From Rhodospirillales bacterium 24-66-33 (lineage in GTDB: Bacteria; Pseudomonadota; Alphaproteobacteria; Reyranellales; Reyranellaceae): a stretch of DNA of 64,000 nucleotides. The stretch spans positions 372,001 through 436,000 of the forward strand of contig NCHQ01000001.1 of NCBI GenBank assembly GCA_002281855.1. The letters are read 5' to 3'. Positions 26,045 through 34,701 of the stretch are shown piece by piece (within the stretch, counting starts at the first letter, position 1; each line of letters begins with the position of its first letter). Made by a program: the position numbers and the translations under genes. The notes under the pieces were generated by a model that searched no databases, was not told the DNA's origin, and saw nothing but the letters and a program-made list of their open reading frames with translations.

Positions 26045-26665
26045 CTACTGTTTCGCGGGTCGGCTATCGAAGTAGGCGCCTTCGCTGCCGAGGAAGACCA
26101 TCATCGCGATGACGAACACGATCGGCAGGACGCGGCGCCAGACGGGCAGGGCGGTATCGCGCGGCAGTGAGCGGCGCCGCAGCCAGCCCCAGAGCGCGTA
26201 GAGGAACCACACCGGCATGGCGATCATCAGAGTGAATCGGGCGGCGCCATGGAAGGCGCCAACCCCGGCCGCTTCTGGACCCGCGCCCTGCAGGCGCAGT
26301 TGGATGACCAGGACTGCCGCGAGTGCCATACGGACGATCAGCAGCAGCGTCGCGGCGGCGGAGAGGCCCCAGAGAAGCCGCCGGAAGGGTGAATCGCGTA
26401 ACGGCCGGACGAACCAGCCCGCTGCCCGTGGCGCCGCAAAGGCCGCGATCATGACGATGAGCATGGTGGGCAGCAGGACGCCCATGCCGAAGAACGCCCG
26501 CCCGGCGAAGTAGCAAACCACCACGGTGAGGATGGTGAGCCAGACGCTTTCCGCCACGGAGCCAGCAATGCCGAAAGCGCGATCCCAGCCGACATTCTCG
26601 CCGCGCGCTTCAGCCTGCTGCAGTGCCTCATCGGACCGAACGCTATCGTAGCCGCCGCGCTTCAC
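26045..26665 (-). CDS. Multi-pass membrane protein of unknown function
   Basis: A 206-residue protein that starts with GTG 26665 behind a strong GGGGGA site. After a charged N terminus (KRGGYDSVRSDEALQQ) it has five or so hydrophobic segments, including VAESVWLTILTVVVCYFAG, GMGVLLPTMLIVMIAAFA, LLLIVRMALAAVLVIQL, FTLMIAMPVWFLYALWGWL and VLPIVFVIAMMVFLG. I recognise no family. The frame is open past the start, but that part only shadows the GMC gene on the other strand. It diverges from the GMC gene across 60 bp. Confidence 0.75.
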   Translation of the reverse strand: MKRGGYDSVRSDEALQQAEARGENVGWDRAFGIAGSVAESVWLTILTVVVCYFAGRAFFGMGVLLPTMLIVMIAAFAAPRAAGWFVRPLRDSPFRRLLWGLSAAATLLLIVRMALAAVLVIQLRLQGAGPEAAGVGAFHGAARFTLMIAMPVWFLYALWGWLRRRSLPRDTALPVWRRVLPIVFVIAMMVFLGSEGAYFDSRPAKQ

Positions 26666-26725
26666 TTCGTCCCCCGCTTGCCGCCATATTGTGCGCGACA
26701 CCCTTCGATCGCTCAAGGACGTGGA

Positions 26726-28375
26726 ATGACCACAGAGACCGCTTCCCGTCTTGACGGGGACTTCGATTACATCGTCGTGGGCGCCGGCTCGGCCGGATGC
26801 GTGCTCGCGAACCGGCTCTCGGCGGATCCGAAGAACCGCGTGCTGGTGCTCGAGGCGGGCGGCCGCGACAACTGGATCTGGTTCCACGTTCCGGCCGGTT
26901 ATCTCTTCGCGATCGGCAATCCCCGCGCCGACTGGATGTTCCAGACCGAGAAGGAGCCCGGACTCAACGGCCGCGCACTCAACTATCCGCGTGGCAAGGT
27001 GATCGGCGGCTGCTCGGCGATCAACGGCATGATCTCGATGCGTGGCCAGTCGCAGGATTACGACCACTGGCGCCAGCTCGGCCTCACCGGTTGGGGCTGG
27101 GACGATGTCGCGCCGGTGTTCCGCAAGCTCGATAACCATTTCCTGGGCGATACCGAGCATCACGGCGCCGGTGGCGAATGGCGGGTCGAAGAATCGCGCG
27201 TGCGCTGGGAAGTGCTCGACGCGGTGATCAAGGCTGCCACCGAAATGGGCATTCCGCAGACCTCGGACTTCAACACAGGCGACAATACCGGCGTCGGCTA
27301 TTTCCACGTGAACCAGAAGCGCGGCATCCGCATGTCAGCGGCGCGCGCCTTCCTGAAGCCGGTGCTGAAGCGGCCGAACCTCCGGCTGGAGACCGGCGTG
27401 CTGGTCGAGAAGCTGTCGTTCGAGGGCAAGCGCTGCACCGGCGTGCTGTATCGCCAGGACGGCCGCCTCGTCGAGGCGCGAACCAGGGGCGAAGTCATCC
27501 TGGCCGCCGGCGCGGTCGGCTCGCCGCAGATCCTGCAGCTCTCGGGCATCGGCGCCCCCGACTGGCTGGGCGAGGTCGGTATCCCGCTGCTGCACGTGCG
27601 CGAGGGTGTCGGGCGTAACCTGCAGGACCATCTGCAGCAGCGCGCCATCTACAAGGTCGACGGCGTGAAGACGCTCAACACGACCTATCACTCGTTGGTC
27701 GGCCGGGCGCTGATGGGCATGCAATATGCATTGCTGCAGAAGGGGCCGCTCACCATGTCGCCCTCGCAACTCGGCATCTTCACGCGGTCTTCGCCGGATC
27801 AGGAAAAGTCGAACATCGAGTTCCATGTCCAGCCCCTGTCGCTCGACAAGTTCGGCGAGCCGCTGCATCGCTTCCCGGCGATCACGGTGAGCGCCTGCAA
27901 CCTGCGCCCGACCTCGCGCGGCACGATCAGGCTGCGCTCGGCCGATCCCACGGCGAAGCCCGTCATCGCGCCCAACTATCTCGCGACTTACGAGGACCGC
28001 ACCGTGGCGGCCGACGCGATCCGCGTGACGCGGCGCCTGATGCGCCAGCCGGCGATGCAGCCATACAATCCCGAGGAATACCTGCCGGGCCCGGGCGTCG
28101 GCGACGACGATGCGTCTCTCGCCAAGGCGGCCGGCGACATCGGCACCACGATCTTCCACCCGGTCGGCACCGCGAAGATGGGGCTGCCGTCGGATCCCCA
28201 TGCCGTGGTCGACGAGCGGCTGCGGGTCATCGGGCTTCAGGGACTGCGCGTGATTGACGCGTCGGTCATGCCGACCATCACGTCGGGCAACACCAATACG
28301 CCCACGATCATGATCGCCGACAAGGCGGCTGGAATGGTCCTCGCAGACAACAAACAAGGAGGCATGCGTGCGTAA
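26726..28375 (+). CDS. GMC-family FAD alcohol dehydrogenase (choline dehydrogenase-like)
   Basis: A 549-residue flavoprotein. The FAD fold starts at YIVVGAGSAGCVLANRL (about residues 12-28), the GMC signature PRGKVIGGCSAINGMISMRG is near 95, GAVGSPQILQLSGIG near 270, and the C-terminal catalytic HPVGTAKMG with TSGNTNTPTIMIADKAA. It oxidises an alcohol to an aldehyde; choline, polyethylene glycol or another alcohol are all possible. ATG 26726 has an AAGGA site. The 3' end overlaps the start of a binding-protein gene by 8 bp, so uptake of its substrate by that system is a reasonable guess. Confidence 0.92.
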   Translation: MTTETASRLDGDFDYIVVGAGSAGCVLANRLSADPKNRVLVLEAGGRDNWIWFHVPAGYLFAIGNPRADWMFQTEKEPGLNGRALNYPRGKVIGGCSAINGMISMRGQSQDYDHWRQLGLTGWGWDDVAPVFRKLDNHFLGDTEHHGAGGEWRVEESRVRWEVLDAVIKAATEMGIPQTSDFNTGDNTGVGYFHVNQKRGIRMSAARAFLKPVLKRPNLRLETGVLVEKLSFEGKRCTGVLYRQDGRLVEARTRGEVILAAGAVGSPQILQLSGIGAPDWLGEVGIPLLHVREGVGRNLQDHLQQRAIYKVDGVKTLNTTYHSLVGRALMGMQYALLQKGPLTMSPSQLGIFTRSSPDQEKSNIEFHVQPLSLDKFGEPLHRFPAITVSACNLRPTSRGTIRLRSADPTAKPVIAPNYLATYEDRTVAADAIRVTRRLMRQPAMQPYNPEEYLPGPGVGDDDASLAKAAGDIGTTIFHPVGTAKMGLPSDPHAVVDERLRVIGLQGLRVIDASVMPTITSGNTNTPTIMIADKAAGMVLADNKQGGMRA

Positions 28376-29936
28376 GAAAGTTCTTGGGCTGATCGCGGCG
28401 CTCGGCCTCTCGGTGCCGGCCGTAGCCATGGCGCAACAGCCGACGACACTGCGGGTCGTGGCGCATTCGGACCTGAAGATCCTCGATCCGATCTGGACCA
28501 CGGCCTTCATCGTGCGCAACCACGGCTACATGATCTACGACACGCTGTTCGCGCTGGACGGCGATCTCAAGATCAAGCCGCAAATGGTCGACACCTGGAA
28601 GATGAGCGACGACAAGCTCACCTGGACCTTCACCCTGCGCGACGGGCTCGAATTCCACGATGGCCAGCCCGTCACCACCGAGGACGTGATCGCCTCGCTG
28701 AAGCGCTGGGCGTCGCGCGACAGCCTGGGCAACATCCTGTGGGCGAAGGTCGCCGAGTTGAAGGCGGTCGACGCCAAGACCTTCCAGATCGTGCTGAAGG
28801 CGCCGACCGGCGTCGTGCTGCAGGCCTTGTCCAAGCCCTCGGGCAATCCCTTCATCATGCCCAAGCGCATCGCCGAGACGCCGGGAACCGACCAGATCAA
28901 GGAGTTCATCGGGTCGGGCCCGTTCATCTTCAAGGCCGACGAGTGGAAGCCCGGCGACAAGACGGTCTACGTCAAGAACCCCAAGTACAAGCCGCGGGCC
29001 GAGCCGCCGTCAGGCCTCGCCGGGGCTAAGATCGCCAAGGTCGATCGCGTCGAATGGGTCGCCATTCCCGACCAGCAGACCGCGGTGAACGCGCTGCAGG
29101 CCGGCGAGATCGACATCATAGAGGCGCCGCAGCACGACCTCTATCCGTTGCTGAAGAAGGACCGCAACGTCTCGATGGTGACCACCAACAAGTGGGGCAA
29201 CCAGTACATCTATCGCTTCAACCAGCTCCACAAGCCGTTCGACAATGCCAAGAACCGGCAGGCGATGCTCTACGCTCTGAACCAGAAGGACTTCCTGAAC
29301 GGCGTCATCGGCGACCCCGAATACTATACGCCCTGCAAGGCCATGTTCATGTGCGGCGGTCCGTACGAGACGACGGCGGGCTTCGCCGACAAGTACGAGA
29401 GCGATTTCGCCAAGGCCAAACAGCTGCTGGCCGAAGGCGGCTACGACAACACGCCGGTCGTGCTGCTGCATTCGACCGATCTCTATGTGCTGACGAACAT
29501 GGCGCCGATCGCCAAGTCGCTGATGGAGAAGGCGGGCATGAAGGTCGACATGCAGTCGATGGATTGGCAGACGCTGGTTTCGCGCCGCGCCAGGAAGGAT
29601 CCGCCGGACAAGGGCGGCTGGAACGTGCTCATCACCTCGACCTCGGGTGCCGATTCCCTCGATCCGCTGACCTACAGCTTCATCAGCGCGGCCTGCGACA
29701 AGGCCTGGTTCGGCTGGCCGTGCGACGCCGAGATCACCCGCCTGCGCAATGAATTCGCCGACGAGGTCGACGAGGCCAAGCGCAAGCAGATCGTCGAGAA
29801 GCTCCAGCTCCGCGCCGCCGAGGTGCCGACGCACGCCTTCCTCGGCCAGTACAACAACGCCATGGCGATCCGCAAGAATGTGACCGGCAGCGTCGTCTCG
29901 CCCGTACCGGTCTTCTGGAACATCGAGAAGAAGTAG
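28368..29936 (+). CDS. Peptide/nickel-type ABC transporter substrate-binding protein (SBP_bac_5)
   Basis: A 522-residue periplasmic protein with a signal peptide (residues 1-22, ending VAMAQ). The cluster-C binding-protein pattern is clear: LKILDPIWTTAFIVRNHGYM at the N terminus, FTLRDGLEFHDGQPVTTEDV near 95, and FDNAKNRQAMLYALNQKDF near 290. It starts with GTG 28368, 5 nt after AAGGAGG, inside the end of the GMC gene. No permease or ATPase genes are adjacent, so the transporter partner is elsewhere. The ligand is unknown; cluster-C proteins bind peptides but also many other solutes. Confidence 0.92.
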   Translation: MRKKVLGLIAALGLSVPAVAMAQQPTTLRVVAHSDLKILDPIWTTAFIVRNHGYMIYDTLFALDGDLKIKPQMVDTWKMSDDKLTWTFTLRDGLEFHDGQPVTTEDVIASLKRWASRDSLGNILWAKVAELKAVDAKTFQIVLKAPTGVVLQALSKPSGNPFIMPKRIAETPGTDQIKEFIGSGPFIFKADEWKPGDKTVYVKNPKYKPRAEPPSGLAGAKIAKVDRVEWVAIPDQQTAVNALQAGEIDIIEAPQHDLYPLLKKDRNVSMVTTNKWGNQYIYRFNQLHKPFDNAKNRQAMLYALNQKDFLNGVIGDPEYYTPCKAMFMCGGPYETTAGFADKYESDFAKAKQLLAEGGYDNTPVVLLHSTDLYVLTNMAPIAKSLMEKAGMKVDMQSMDWQTLVSRRARKDPPDKGGWNVLITSTSGADSLDPLTYSFISAACDKAWFGWPCDAEITRLRNEFADEVDEAKRKQIVEKLQLRAAEVPTHAFLGQYNNAMAIRKNVTGSVVSPVPVFWNIEKK

Positions 29937-29948
29937 CGGGCAACCTGG

Positions 29949-29973
29949 CGCCGTCGTCGGTCAGACGACGGCG
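29949..29973. terminator. Bidirectional hairpin between convergent genes
   Basis: CGCCGTCGTC (29949-29958) and GACGACGGCG (29964-29973) form a perfect 10-bp stem with a 5-nt loop that contains the stop codon of the tauD-like gene. It lies between the convergent binding-protein and dioxygenase genes. There is no clear T tract. Confidence 0.5.
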
Positions 29974-30809
29974 TCACCCGCGATCTGGGTGCGCTGCATG
30001 CGGCGGTGGAAGGGCCCGGCATCGTGGATCGCCAGATGCTTGGTGCAGCGATTGTCCCAGAAGGCGATCGAGCCTGCCTCCCAGCGGAAACGGCAGGTGA
30101 ACTCCGGCCGGTGACCGTGATCCATGAGGAAGTCGAGCAGCGGCTTGCTCTCGCGGTCGGTCATGTTCTCGAAGCGGCAGGAATAGGAGTGGTTCACGAA
30201 CAGGCACTTAGCGCCGGTCTCGGGATGCGTTCGCACGACCGAATGCAGGCTCTCCGTCGGGCGCCAGTTCGAGTCCTCCCGCACCTTGATCGAGCGCCGC
30301 GCGTTCAGTCCGACCTGTGGACCGGCGACGCGGATGTCGCTGTGCACGACGCGCAGGCCGGCCAGCATCGCCTTCATGCCGTCGGACAGGCTCTCGTAGG
30401 CGAGGTACTGGTTGGCGAACAGCGTGTCGCCGCCATAGGGCGGAATCTCGAGCGCGTAGAGGATGGCGCCCATCGGCGGCTCCGGCATCATCGTGGTGTC
30501 GGAATGCCATTCCTCGCCGACGATGCGTTCGTCGCCGGGGGCGCGGACGACGCGCACGATTTCCGGATCGCCGGCCCCGGTGTTGAAGTTGGGATGGACG
30601 AAGATGTCGCCGAAGCGCCGGGTGAAGGCCTTGTGGCGGGCATCGTCGAGCCTCTGGCCGCGAAAGAAGATCACCAGATGCTTGAGCAACGCCCGGCGAA
30701 TCTCGGCGACCGTCTCATCGTCGAGGCGGACGCTCACGTCGACCCCGCCGATCTCCGCTCCGAGGGCGCCGGCGATCGGAGAGACCGTGATGCGTCGATA
30801 CCCGTTCAT
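29961..30809 (-). CDS. TauD/TfdA family Fe(II)/2-oxoglutarate dioxygenase
   Basis: A 282-residue oxygenase. The iron site is the HxD of EEWHSDTTMMPEPP and the distal histidine near the C terminus in TKHLAIHDAGPFHRRMQRTQ, where the arginines bind 2-oxoglutarate. The length is right for the family. These enzymes hydroxylate taurine, phenoxyacetates, sulfate esters or other carboxylates; the substrate is unknown. I start it at ATG 30809; a TTG at 30845 would add 12 residues. It converges with the binding-protein gene. Confidence 0.9.
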   Translation of the reverse strand: MNGYRRITVSPIAGALGAEIGGVDVSVRLDDETVAEIRRALLKHLVIFFRGQRLDDARHKAFTRRFGDIFVHPNFNTGAGDPEIVRVVRAPGDERIVGEEWHSDTTMMPEPPMGAILYALEIPPYGGDTLFANQYLAYESLSDGMKAMLAGLRVVHSDIRVAGPQVGLNARRSIKVREDSNWRPTESLHSVVRTHPETGAKCLFVNHSYSCRFENMTDRESKPLLDFLMDHGHRPEFTCRFRWEAGSIAFWDNRCTKHLAIHDAGPFHRRMQRTQIAGDAVV

Positions 30810-31031
30810 GGCGGCGATGATGAGGTCTGTGCATCGACCCTGCAAGGCACGGCCGGCCCGCGCTTTCGCGCGGCGGACGATGCGGGTCTTGGCTGTTCGA
30901 GACCGTACGGCCTTCTGTTGCCGATCTGCACCACTTGGCGGCGTCGAAGCGGCGAGTGGGGCGGCAATGCAACCAAATCGGGGCAGGGGAGTTGTGCGTT
31001 CGTGGTTCCTTTAATGAGCGGGGAAATTCGA

Positions 31032-31982
31032 ATGAAGAAACTCATTGCAGCAGCAGCGTTCGTGGCTCTGGCGCCGGCTGCGGTTCAGGCGCAGTCGATC
31101 AATGCGCAGGAAGGCTTCTACATCGGTGCGGGCGGTGGTGCCGCCTGGTTCATCGGTTCGGATGCCAACGCCAGCACCTGGACGGGCTGGGCCGTAGGCG
31201 GCAAGGCCGGCTACGACTTCGTCGGACCGCGCGTTGAATTGGAAGTCGGATATGGACAGATTCCGACCTCGGCCAACATCCCGGGTACGGCGATCAACGG
31301 CAAGGTCGGCCAGCTCAACGTCATGGCCAATGTGCTGTACGACTTCATGCCCACTTCGGTGATCACGCCCTATATCGGCGCCGGTGCGGGTGTTGCGTTC
31401 ATCGACAGCAATTCCTCGCTCGGCAGCACCCAGTTCGCCTATCAGGGCATTCTCGGCGTCGCCTACAATGTGAACGAGCAGCTGCGCTTCACGGTCGAAG
31501 GCCGTTACGTCGGCACGACGACCCCGAGCGTCAATACGCCGTTCGGCAATGTGAGCTTCCAGAACAACAACATCCTCGCGCTGGCCGGCGTGACCTACAA
31601 GTTCGTCTCGCCGCCGCCGCCGCCGCCGCCGCCGGCCCCGCCGATGGTGGCGCCGCCGTCCTTCATGGTGTTCTTCGATTGGGACCGCGCCAACCTGTCG
31701 GCTCAGGCTCTCACCACGATCAAGCAGGCGGCGAGCGCCTACAAGCAGAAGGGCAACGCCCGCATCACGGCGACGGGTCACACCGATACGTCGGGCGCCG
31801 AGGCCTATAACATGGCGCTGTCGCTGCGTCGCGCCAACGCCGTCAAGGACGCGCTGGTCCGCGAGGGTGTGCCGGCGACCAACATCGCCGTCCTCGGCCG
31901 GGGCGAGCAGGGCCTGCTGGTGCAGACCGGCCCGAACGTCCGCGAGCCGCAGAACCGCCGCGTCGAGATCGTGATCCAGTAA
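31032..31982 (+). CDS. OmpA-family outer membrane protein
   Basis: A 316-residue protein: signal peptide 1-21 (LIAAAAFVALAPAAVQAQ), an eight-stranded beta-barrel region of about 27-195 (GFYIGAGGGAAWFIG ... ILALAGVTYKFV), a run of prolines near 197-206, and a C-terminal OmpA/MotB peptidoglycan-binding domain (FFDWDRANLSAQA, then TGHTDTSGAEAYNMALSLRR, where the aspartate and arginine contact peptidoglycan). It links the outer membrane to the cell wall. The ATG at 31032 has a GGGGAAA site. The gene is monocistronic with a 220-bp upstream gap. Confidence 0.93.
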   Translation: MKKLIAAAAFVALAPAAVQAQSINAQEGFYIGAGGGAAWFIGSDANASTWTGWAVGGKAGYDFVGPRVELEVGYGQIPTSANIPGTAINGKVGQLNVMANVLYDFMPTSVITPYIGAGAGVAFIDSNSSLGSTQFAYQGILGVAYNVNEQLRFTVEGRYVGTTTPSVNTPFGNVSFQNNNILALAGVTYKFVSPPPPPPPPAPPMVAPPSFMVFFDWDRANLSAQALTTIKQAASAYKQKGNARITATGHTDTSGAEAYNMALSLRRANAVKDALVREGVPATNIAVLGRGEQGLLVQTGPNVREPQNRRVEIVIQ

Positions 31983-32308
31983 GACGGTCGCCGACGACGC
32001 CGCACCGGCAACCGGCCGGTGCGGCGCGCGTTAGAAGGACGCCGGGCCTCACCGTCCGGCCCTCCGGTTGCGGCCCTCCAACCCCTCTCCCCGAGTGGCG
32101 TCGGCTGCGACCGGAGACCTTCTATCCGTCCCATCCTCATTCGATCCAGCCGGCGATCCGCGCGATGGCCGGTCTTTTCGATTTTGCGCAGTCCCGAGCA
32201 GGTGGTCGTGTCCGCCCCGTGATCGTGCTCCGCACGCGATTCGGTGAACGCAACCGGGCAGCGCCTCCAGTCGTTCTGTCGCTAACAATTCATTCGCAGG
32301 AGACTCTC
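31983..32308. other. 326-bp intergenic region with a hairpin, no gene seen
   Basis: This lies between the OmpA-family gene and a lipoprotein gene, both on the plus strand. A strong hairpin follows the OmpA stop at 32000-32026. Beyond it I see no coding frame with protein-like composition. The last 100 bp probably hold the lipoprotein promoter, but I cannot pick out clear boxes. Confidence 0.6.
32000..32026 (+). terminator. GC-rich hairpin after the OmpA-family gene
   Basis: GCCGCACCGGC (32000-32010) pairs perfectly with GCCGGTGCGGC (32016-32026) around a 5-nt loop, 18 bp after the OmpA stop. There is no T run, so termination might be partial or Rho-assisted. Confidence 0.55.
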
Positions 32309-32542
32309 ATGCTGAAGTTCACCAATATCGCGATCGTTGCGGCGCTCGGCCTGGGTGTCGCCGCCTGCGGAAACAATCCGACGGACCGCGCCCTGACGGG
32401 TGGTGCGATCGGCGCCGGCACAGGCGCCGTGGTGGGCTCCACGGTGGGTTCCCCGGTGGCCGGTGCGGTCGTCGGCGGCTTGGGTGGCGCCGCCATCGGC
32501 GCCGCGACTACGCCGCGCAACGACTACGGGTATTACCGCTAA
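32309..32542 (+). CDS. Small glycine-zipper lipoprotein
   Basis: A 77-residue envelope protein. The signal peptide FTNIAIVAALGLGVAAC ends in a lipobox (VAAC), so the mature protein should be lipid-anchored at the cysteine. The rest is a Gly/Ala-rich zipper (TGGAIGAGTGAVVGSTVGS, then PVAGAVVGGLGGAAIGAATT), as in small outer-membrane lipoproteins such as SlyB/OsmB-like ones. A GCAGGAGA site precedes ATG 32309. A terminator follows 20 bp after the stop. The role may be envelope stability; no partner is evident. Confidence 0.85.
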   Translation: MLKFTNIAIVAALGLGVAACGNNPTDRALTGGAIGAGTGAVVGSTVGSPVAGAVVGGLGGAAIGAATTPRNDYGYYR

Positions 32543-32562
32543 ACACTGCTTTCGGACCGACG

Positions 32563-32593
32563 GGGTGGGTGCCATCGGGTGCCCACCCTTTTT
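32563..32593 (+). terminator. Rho-independent terminator after the lipoprotein gene
   Basis: GGGTGGG (32563-32569) pairs with CCCACCC (32582-32588), immediately followed by TTTTT. It ends the small lipoprotein transcript, 40 bp before the next gene. Confidence 0.65.
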
Positions 32594-32631
32594 CGTGTGC
32601 GCCGGTCCAGGGGCAGTGCGAAACTGAGGAC

Positions 32632-32940
32632 ATGGCCCGTCTTTTTGCGCGCAACATCGAGAACTTCACCTGCGAGCGCTGTGGCGCCGAGGTCGAGGGC
32701 AACGGCTTTACCAACCACTGTCCGGCCTGTCTGTTCAGCAAGCACGTCGACGAGAATCCGGGAGACCGGGCCGCCGACTGCGGCGGGATGATGGAGCCGA
32801 TCGGGGTCGAGCAGGCGCGCGGCCGCTACGTCATCGTGCACAGATGCCTGAAATGCGGCCAGGTGAAGCGCAACAAATCTTCCCCTGCCGACAGTTCGCG
32901 CGCGCTGGTCGAAGTCGCCCGTCGGCGGGCGATGTCCTGA
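32632..32940 (+). CDS. RNHCP-domain zinc-ribbon-like protein
   Basis: A 102-residue protein with the RNHCP domain: NIENFTCERCGAEVEGNGFT, then NHCPACLFSKHVDENPGDRA, then CGGMMEPIG and a second C-x-x-C (CLKCGQVKRNK). The cysteines and histidine should bind zinc. The molecular function of the family is not known to me. The ATG at 32632 has GAGGA very close ahead (1-nt spacing), so the start is slightly uncertain. It converges with the D-aminoacylase-like gene. Confidence 0.88.
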   Translation: MARLFARNIENFTCERCGAEVEGNGFTNHCPACLFSKHVDENPGDRAADCGGMMEPIGVEQARGRYVIVHRCLKCGQVKRNKSSPADSSRALVEVARRRAMS

Positions 32941-32958
32941 CCGCTCCTGCAGACAGGA

Positions 32959-34641
32959 TCAGCCGAAGGAACGCAACACCTTGCCGGGCCGCGAGGACGG
33001 GTTGGCGCAGAAGCCCTTCTTGTCGGCCGCCCGGGCGCCGTTGATCCAGACGCCGTGCAGGCCGACCGCCCCGGCGGTGAGTCGCGCGGCACCAGCCGGC
33101 AGGTCGTGTGCGCGACGCTTGGGGCCGCGCGCCACGGTCGCCGGGTCAAACAGCATCAGGTCGGCGGCGAGGCCCTCGCGCAGCAGTCCGCGGTCCTGGA
33201 TGCCGAACAGCTTCGCCGGCTGACCGGTCAGACGATGCACGGCGTTCGGCAGATCGAGCACGCCGAGATCACGGCTCCAGTGACCCATCAGATGCAGGCC
33301 GAAGCCTGCGTCACAGAAGAAGGTGAGATGGGCGCCGGCGTCGCTCAGCGAGATGTGGGTGTTGGGGTCGGCCAGGATGCGGCCCACCGCCTCGTCGTCA
33401 TTGTGCAGGAGCTGCGCCACGAACATCGTATCGAGATCTTCCGACAGGGCGAAGTCGAGGATGAAGTCGAGCGGGTCCTTGCCCGCCTGCCTCGCGAGTT
33501 CGCCGAGGGTCGCGCCTTCCATCGCGCGGTTCTCGTCCTTCGCCGCCTCGACGACGAACAGCTTGTCCCATTCGCCGTTGAACAGCAGCCGGCCGCGCTT
33601 GGCTAGCAGCTCCTCACGCACCGAAGCGCGCCAAGCCGGATCGCGATAGATCTTCTTGAGCTCGGCCGGATCGTGGGCGGCCATCGCCGGCTTCCACGCC
33701 TGCATGCTCTCGAACAGGTAGGGGCTGTGGAAGGTGAAATCCATGCTGAGCGGGCAGCACGAGGTCTGGGCCACCAGGGTGCGACCGCGCGCACGGGCCT
33801 CGTTCACCTGGTCGAGCGTGGTGAAGGCGGCTTCGGGATTGGTGTTGGAATGGAACAGCGCGGCGATCACCACCGGGCGGTTGGCTTCGGCGGCCAGCTC
33901 CTCGAGATAGGGGATCGTGGTCGTGCGGCCCTTGGTCAGCATGTAGACGCCGGTGCCGCGCTCGCCCATCGCCTTCACGAGGGTGCGCAGCTCATGGTCG
34001 TCGGCGAGGCGCGACGGCATCGGCGTGCCGCCTTCGCCGTTGTGGGCTTCAGACGTCGAGGAGGCGAAACCGATGGCGCCCGCTGCCATCGCCTCGCGCA
34101 CCAGGTCGGCCATCCGGGCGACCTCGTCCGGCGTGGCTGCGCGCTCGGTGGCGTCGGCGCCCATCACGAAGGTCCGGATCGCGGAGTGGCCGGCGAAGCA
34201 GGCGACGTTGGGACCGACGCCGTTCTTCTCCAGCATGTCGAGATATTGTGGGAAGCTCTCGAAGCCCCAGTCGATGCCGGCGCGCAAGGCGTCGAGCGAC
34301 ATGCCCTCGACATGGGTGAGGTGGCGCATGGTGAGGTCGCGGTCGGCCGGCTTGCACGGCGCGATGGTGAAGCCGCAATTGCCCAGGATCGCCGTGGTGA
34401 CCCCCAGCGCCGGCGAGGGATCGACGAAGGGATCCCAGGTGATCTGCGCGTCGTAGTGCGTATGGCCGTCGATGATGCCCGGCGCCAGCGCCAGCCCGTC
34501 GGCCTTAACCGTTTCCCGGGCGGCGCCGAGCTTGGGGCCGAGGGCGGCAATCCTGCCGTCCTTCACGCCGAGGTCGCCGCGGACTGGCTGGGTGCCCGAA
34601 CCGTCGTGGATTTCCGCATCCTTGATGACCAGATCGAACAT
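32959..34641 (-). CDS. N-acyl-D-amino-acid deacylase family amidohydrolase
   Basis: A 560-residue amidohydrolase. The metal motif is APGIIDGHTHYDAQITWDP near residues 50-68, followed by GVTTAILGNCGFTIAPCKP, and later SDAGAHLTFFCDAGFG with the barrel-end aspartate. These features are typical of D-aminoacylases and related deacetylases that act on N-acylated D-amino acids. A GGGAGGA site precedes ATG 34641; the frame continues upstream only as a shadow of the divergent Bug gene. The pairing with a Bug-type binding protein 60 bp away suggests scavenging of an organic acid or acylated amino acid. Confidence 0.9.
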   Translation of the reverse strand: MFDLVIKDAEIHDGSGTQPVRGDLGVKDGRIAALGPKLGAARETVKADGLALAPGIIDGHTHYDAQITWDPFVDPSPALGVTTAILGNCGFTIAPCKPADRDLTMRHLTHVEGMSLDALRAGIDWGFESFPQYLDMLEKNGVGPNVACFAGHSAIRTFVMGADATERAATPDEVARMADLVREAMAAGAIGFASSTSEAHNGEGGTPMPSRLADDHELRTLVKAMGERGTGVYMLTKGRTTTIPYLEELAAEANRPVVIAALFHSNTNPEAAFTTLDQVNEARARGRTLVAQTSCCPLSMDFTFHSPYLFESMQAWKPAMAAHDPAELKKIYRDPAWRASVREELLAKRGRLLFNGEWDKLFVVEAAKDENRAMEGATLGELARQAGKDPLDFILDFALSEDLDTMFVAQLLHNDDEAVGRILADPNTHISLSDAGAHLTFFCDAGFGLHLMGHWSRDLGVLDLPNAVHRLTGQPAKLFGIQDRGLLREGLAADLMLFDPATVARGPKRRAHDLPAGAARLTAGAVGLHGVWINGARAADKKGFCANPSSRPGKVLRSFG

Positions 34642-34701
34642 GTTTTTTTCCTCCCAAATTGACCCTAGTCTGTCGCCAAGGAAATGGAACGGGAGGATTG
34701 C

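Noticed and set aside
26666..27307. Upstream extension of the membrane-protein frame on the minus strand
   Set aside because: Shadow of the GMC gene; GTG 26665 has a clear ribosome site.
30006..31031. Open frame extending the OmpA gene far upstream
   Set aside because: It overlaps the tauD-like gene antisense and has no protein family; the signal peptide begins at 31032.
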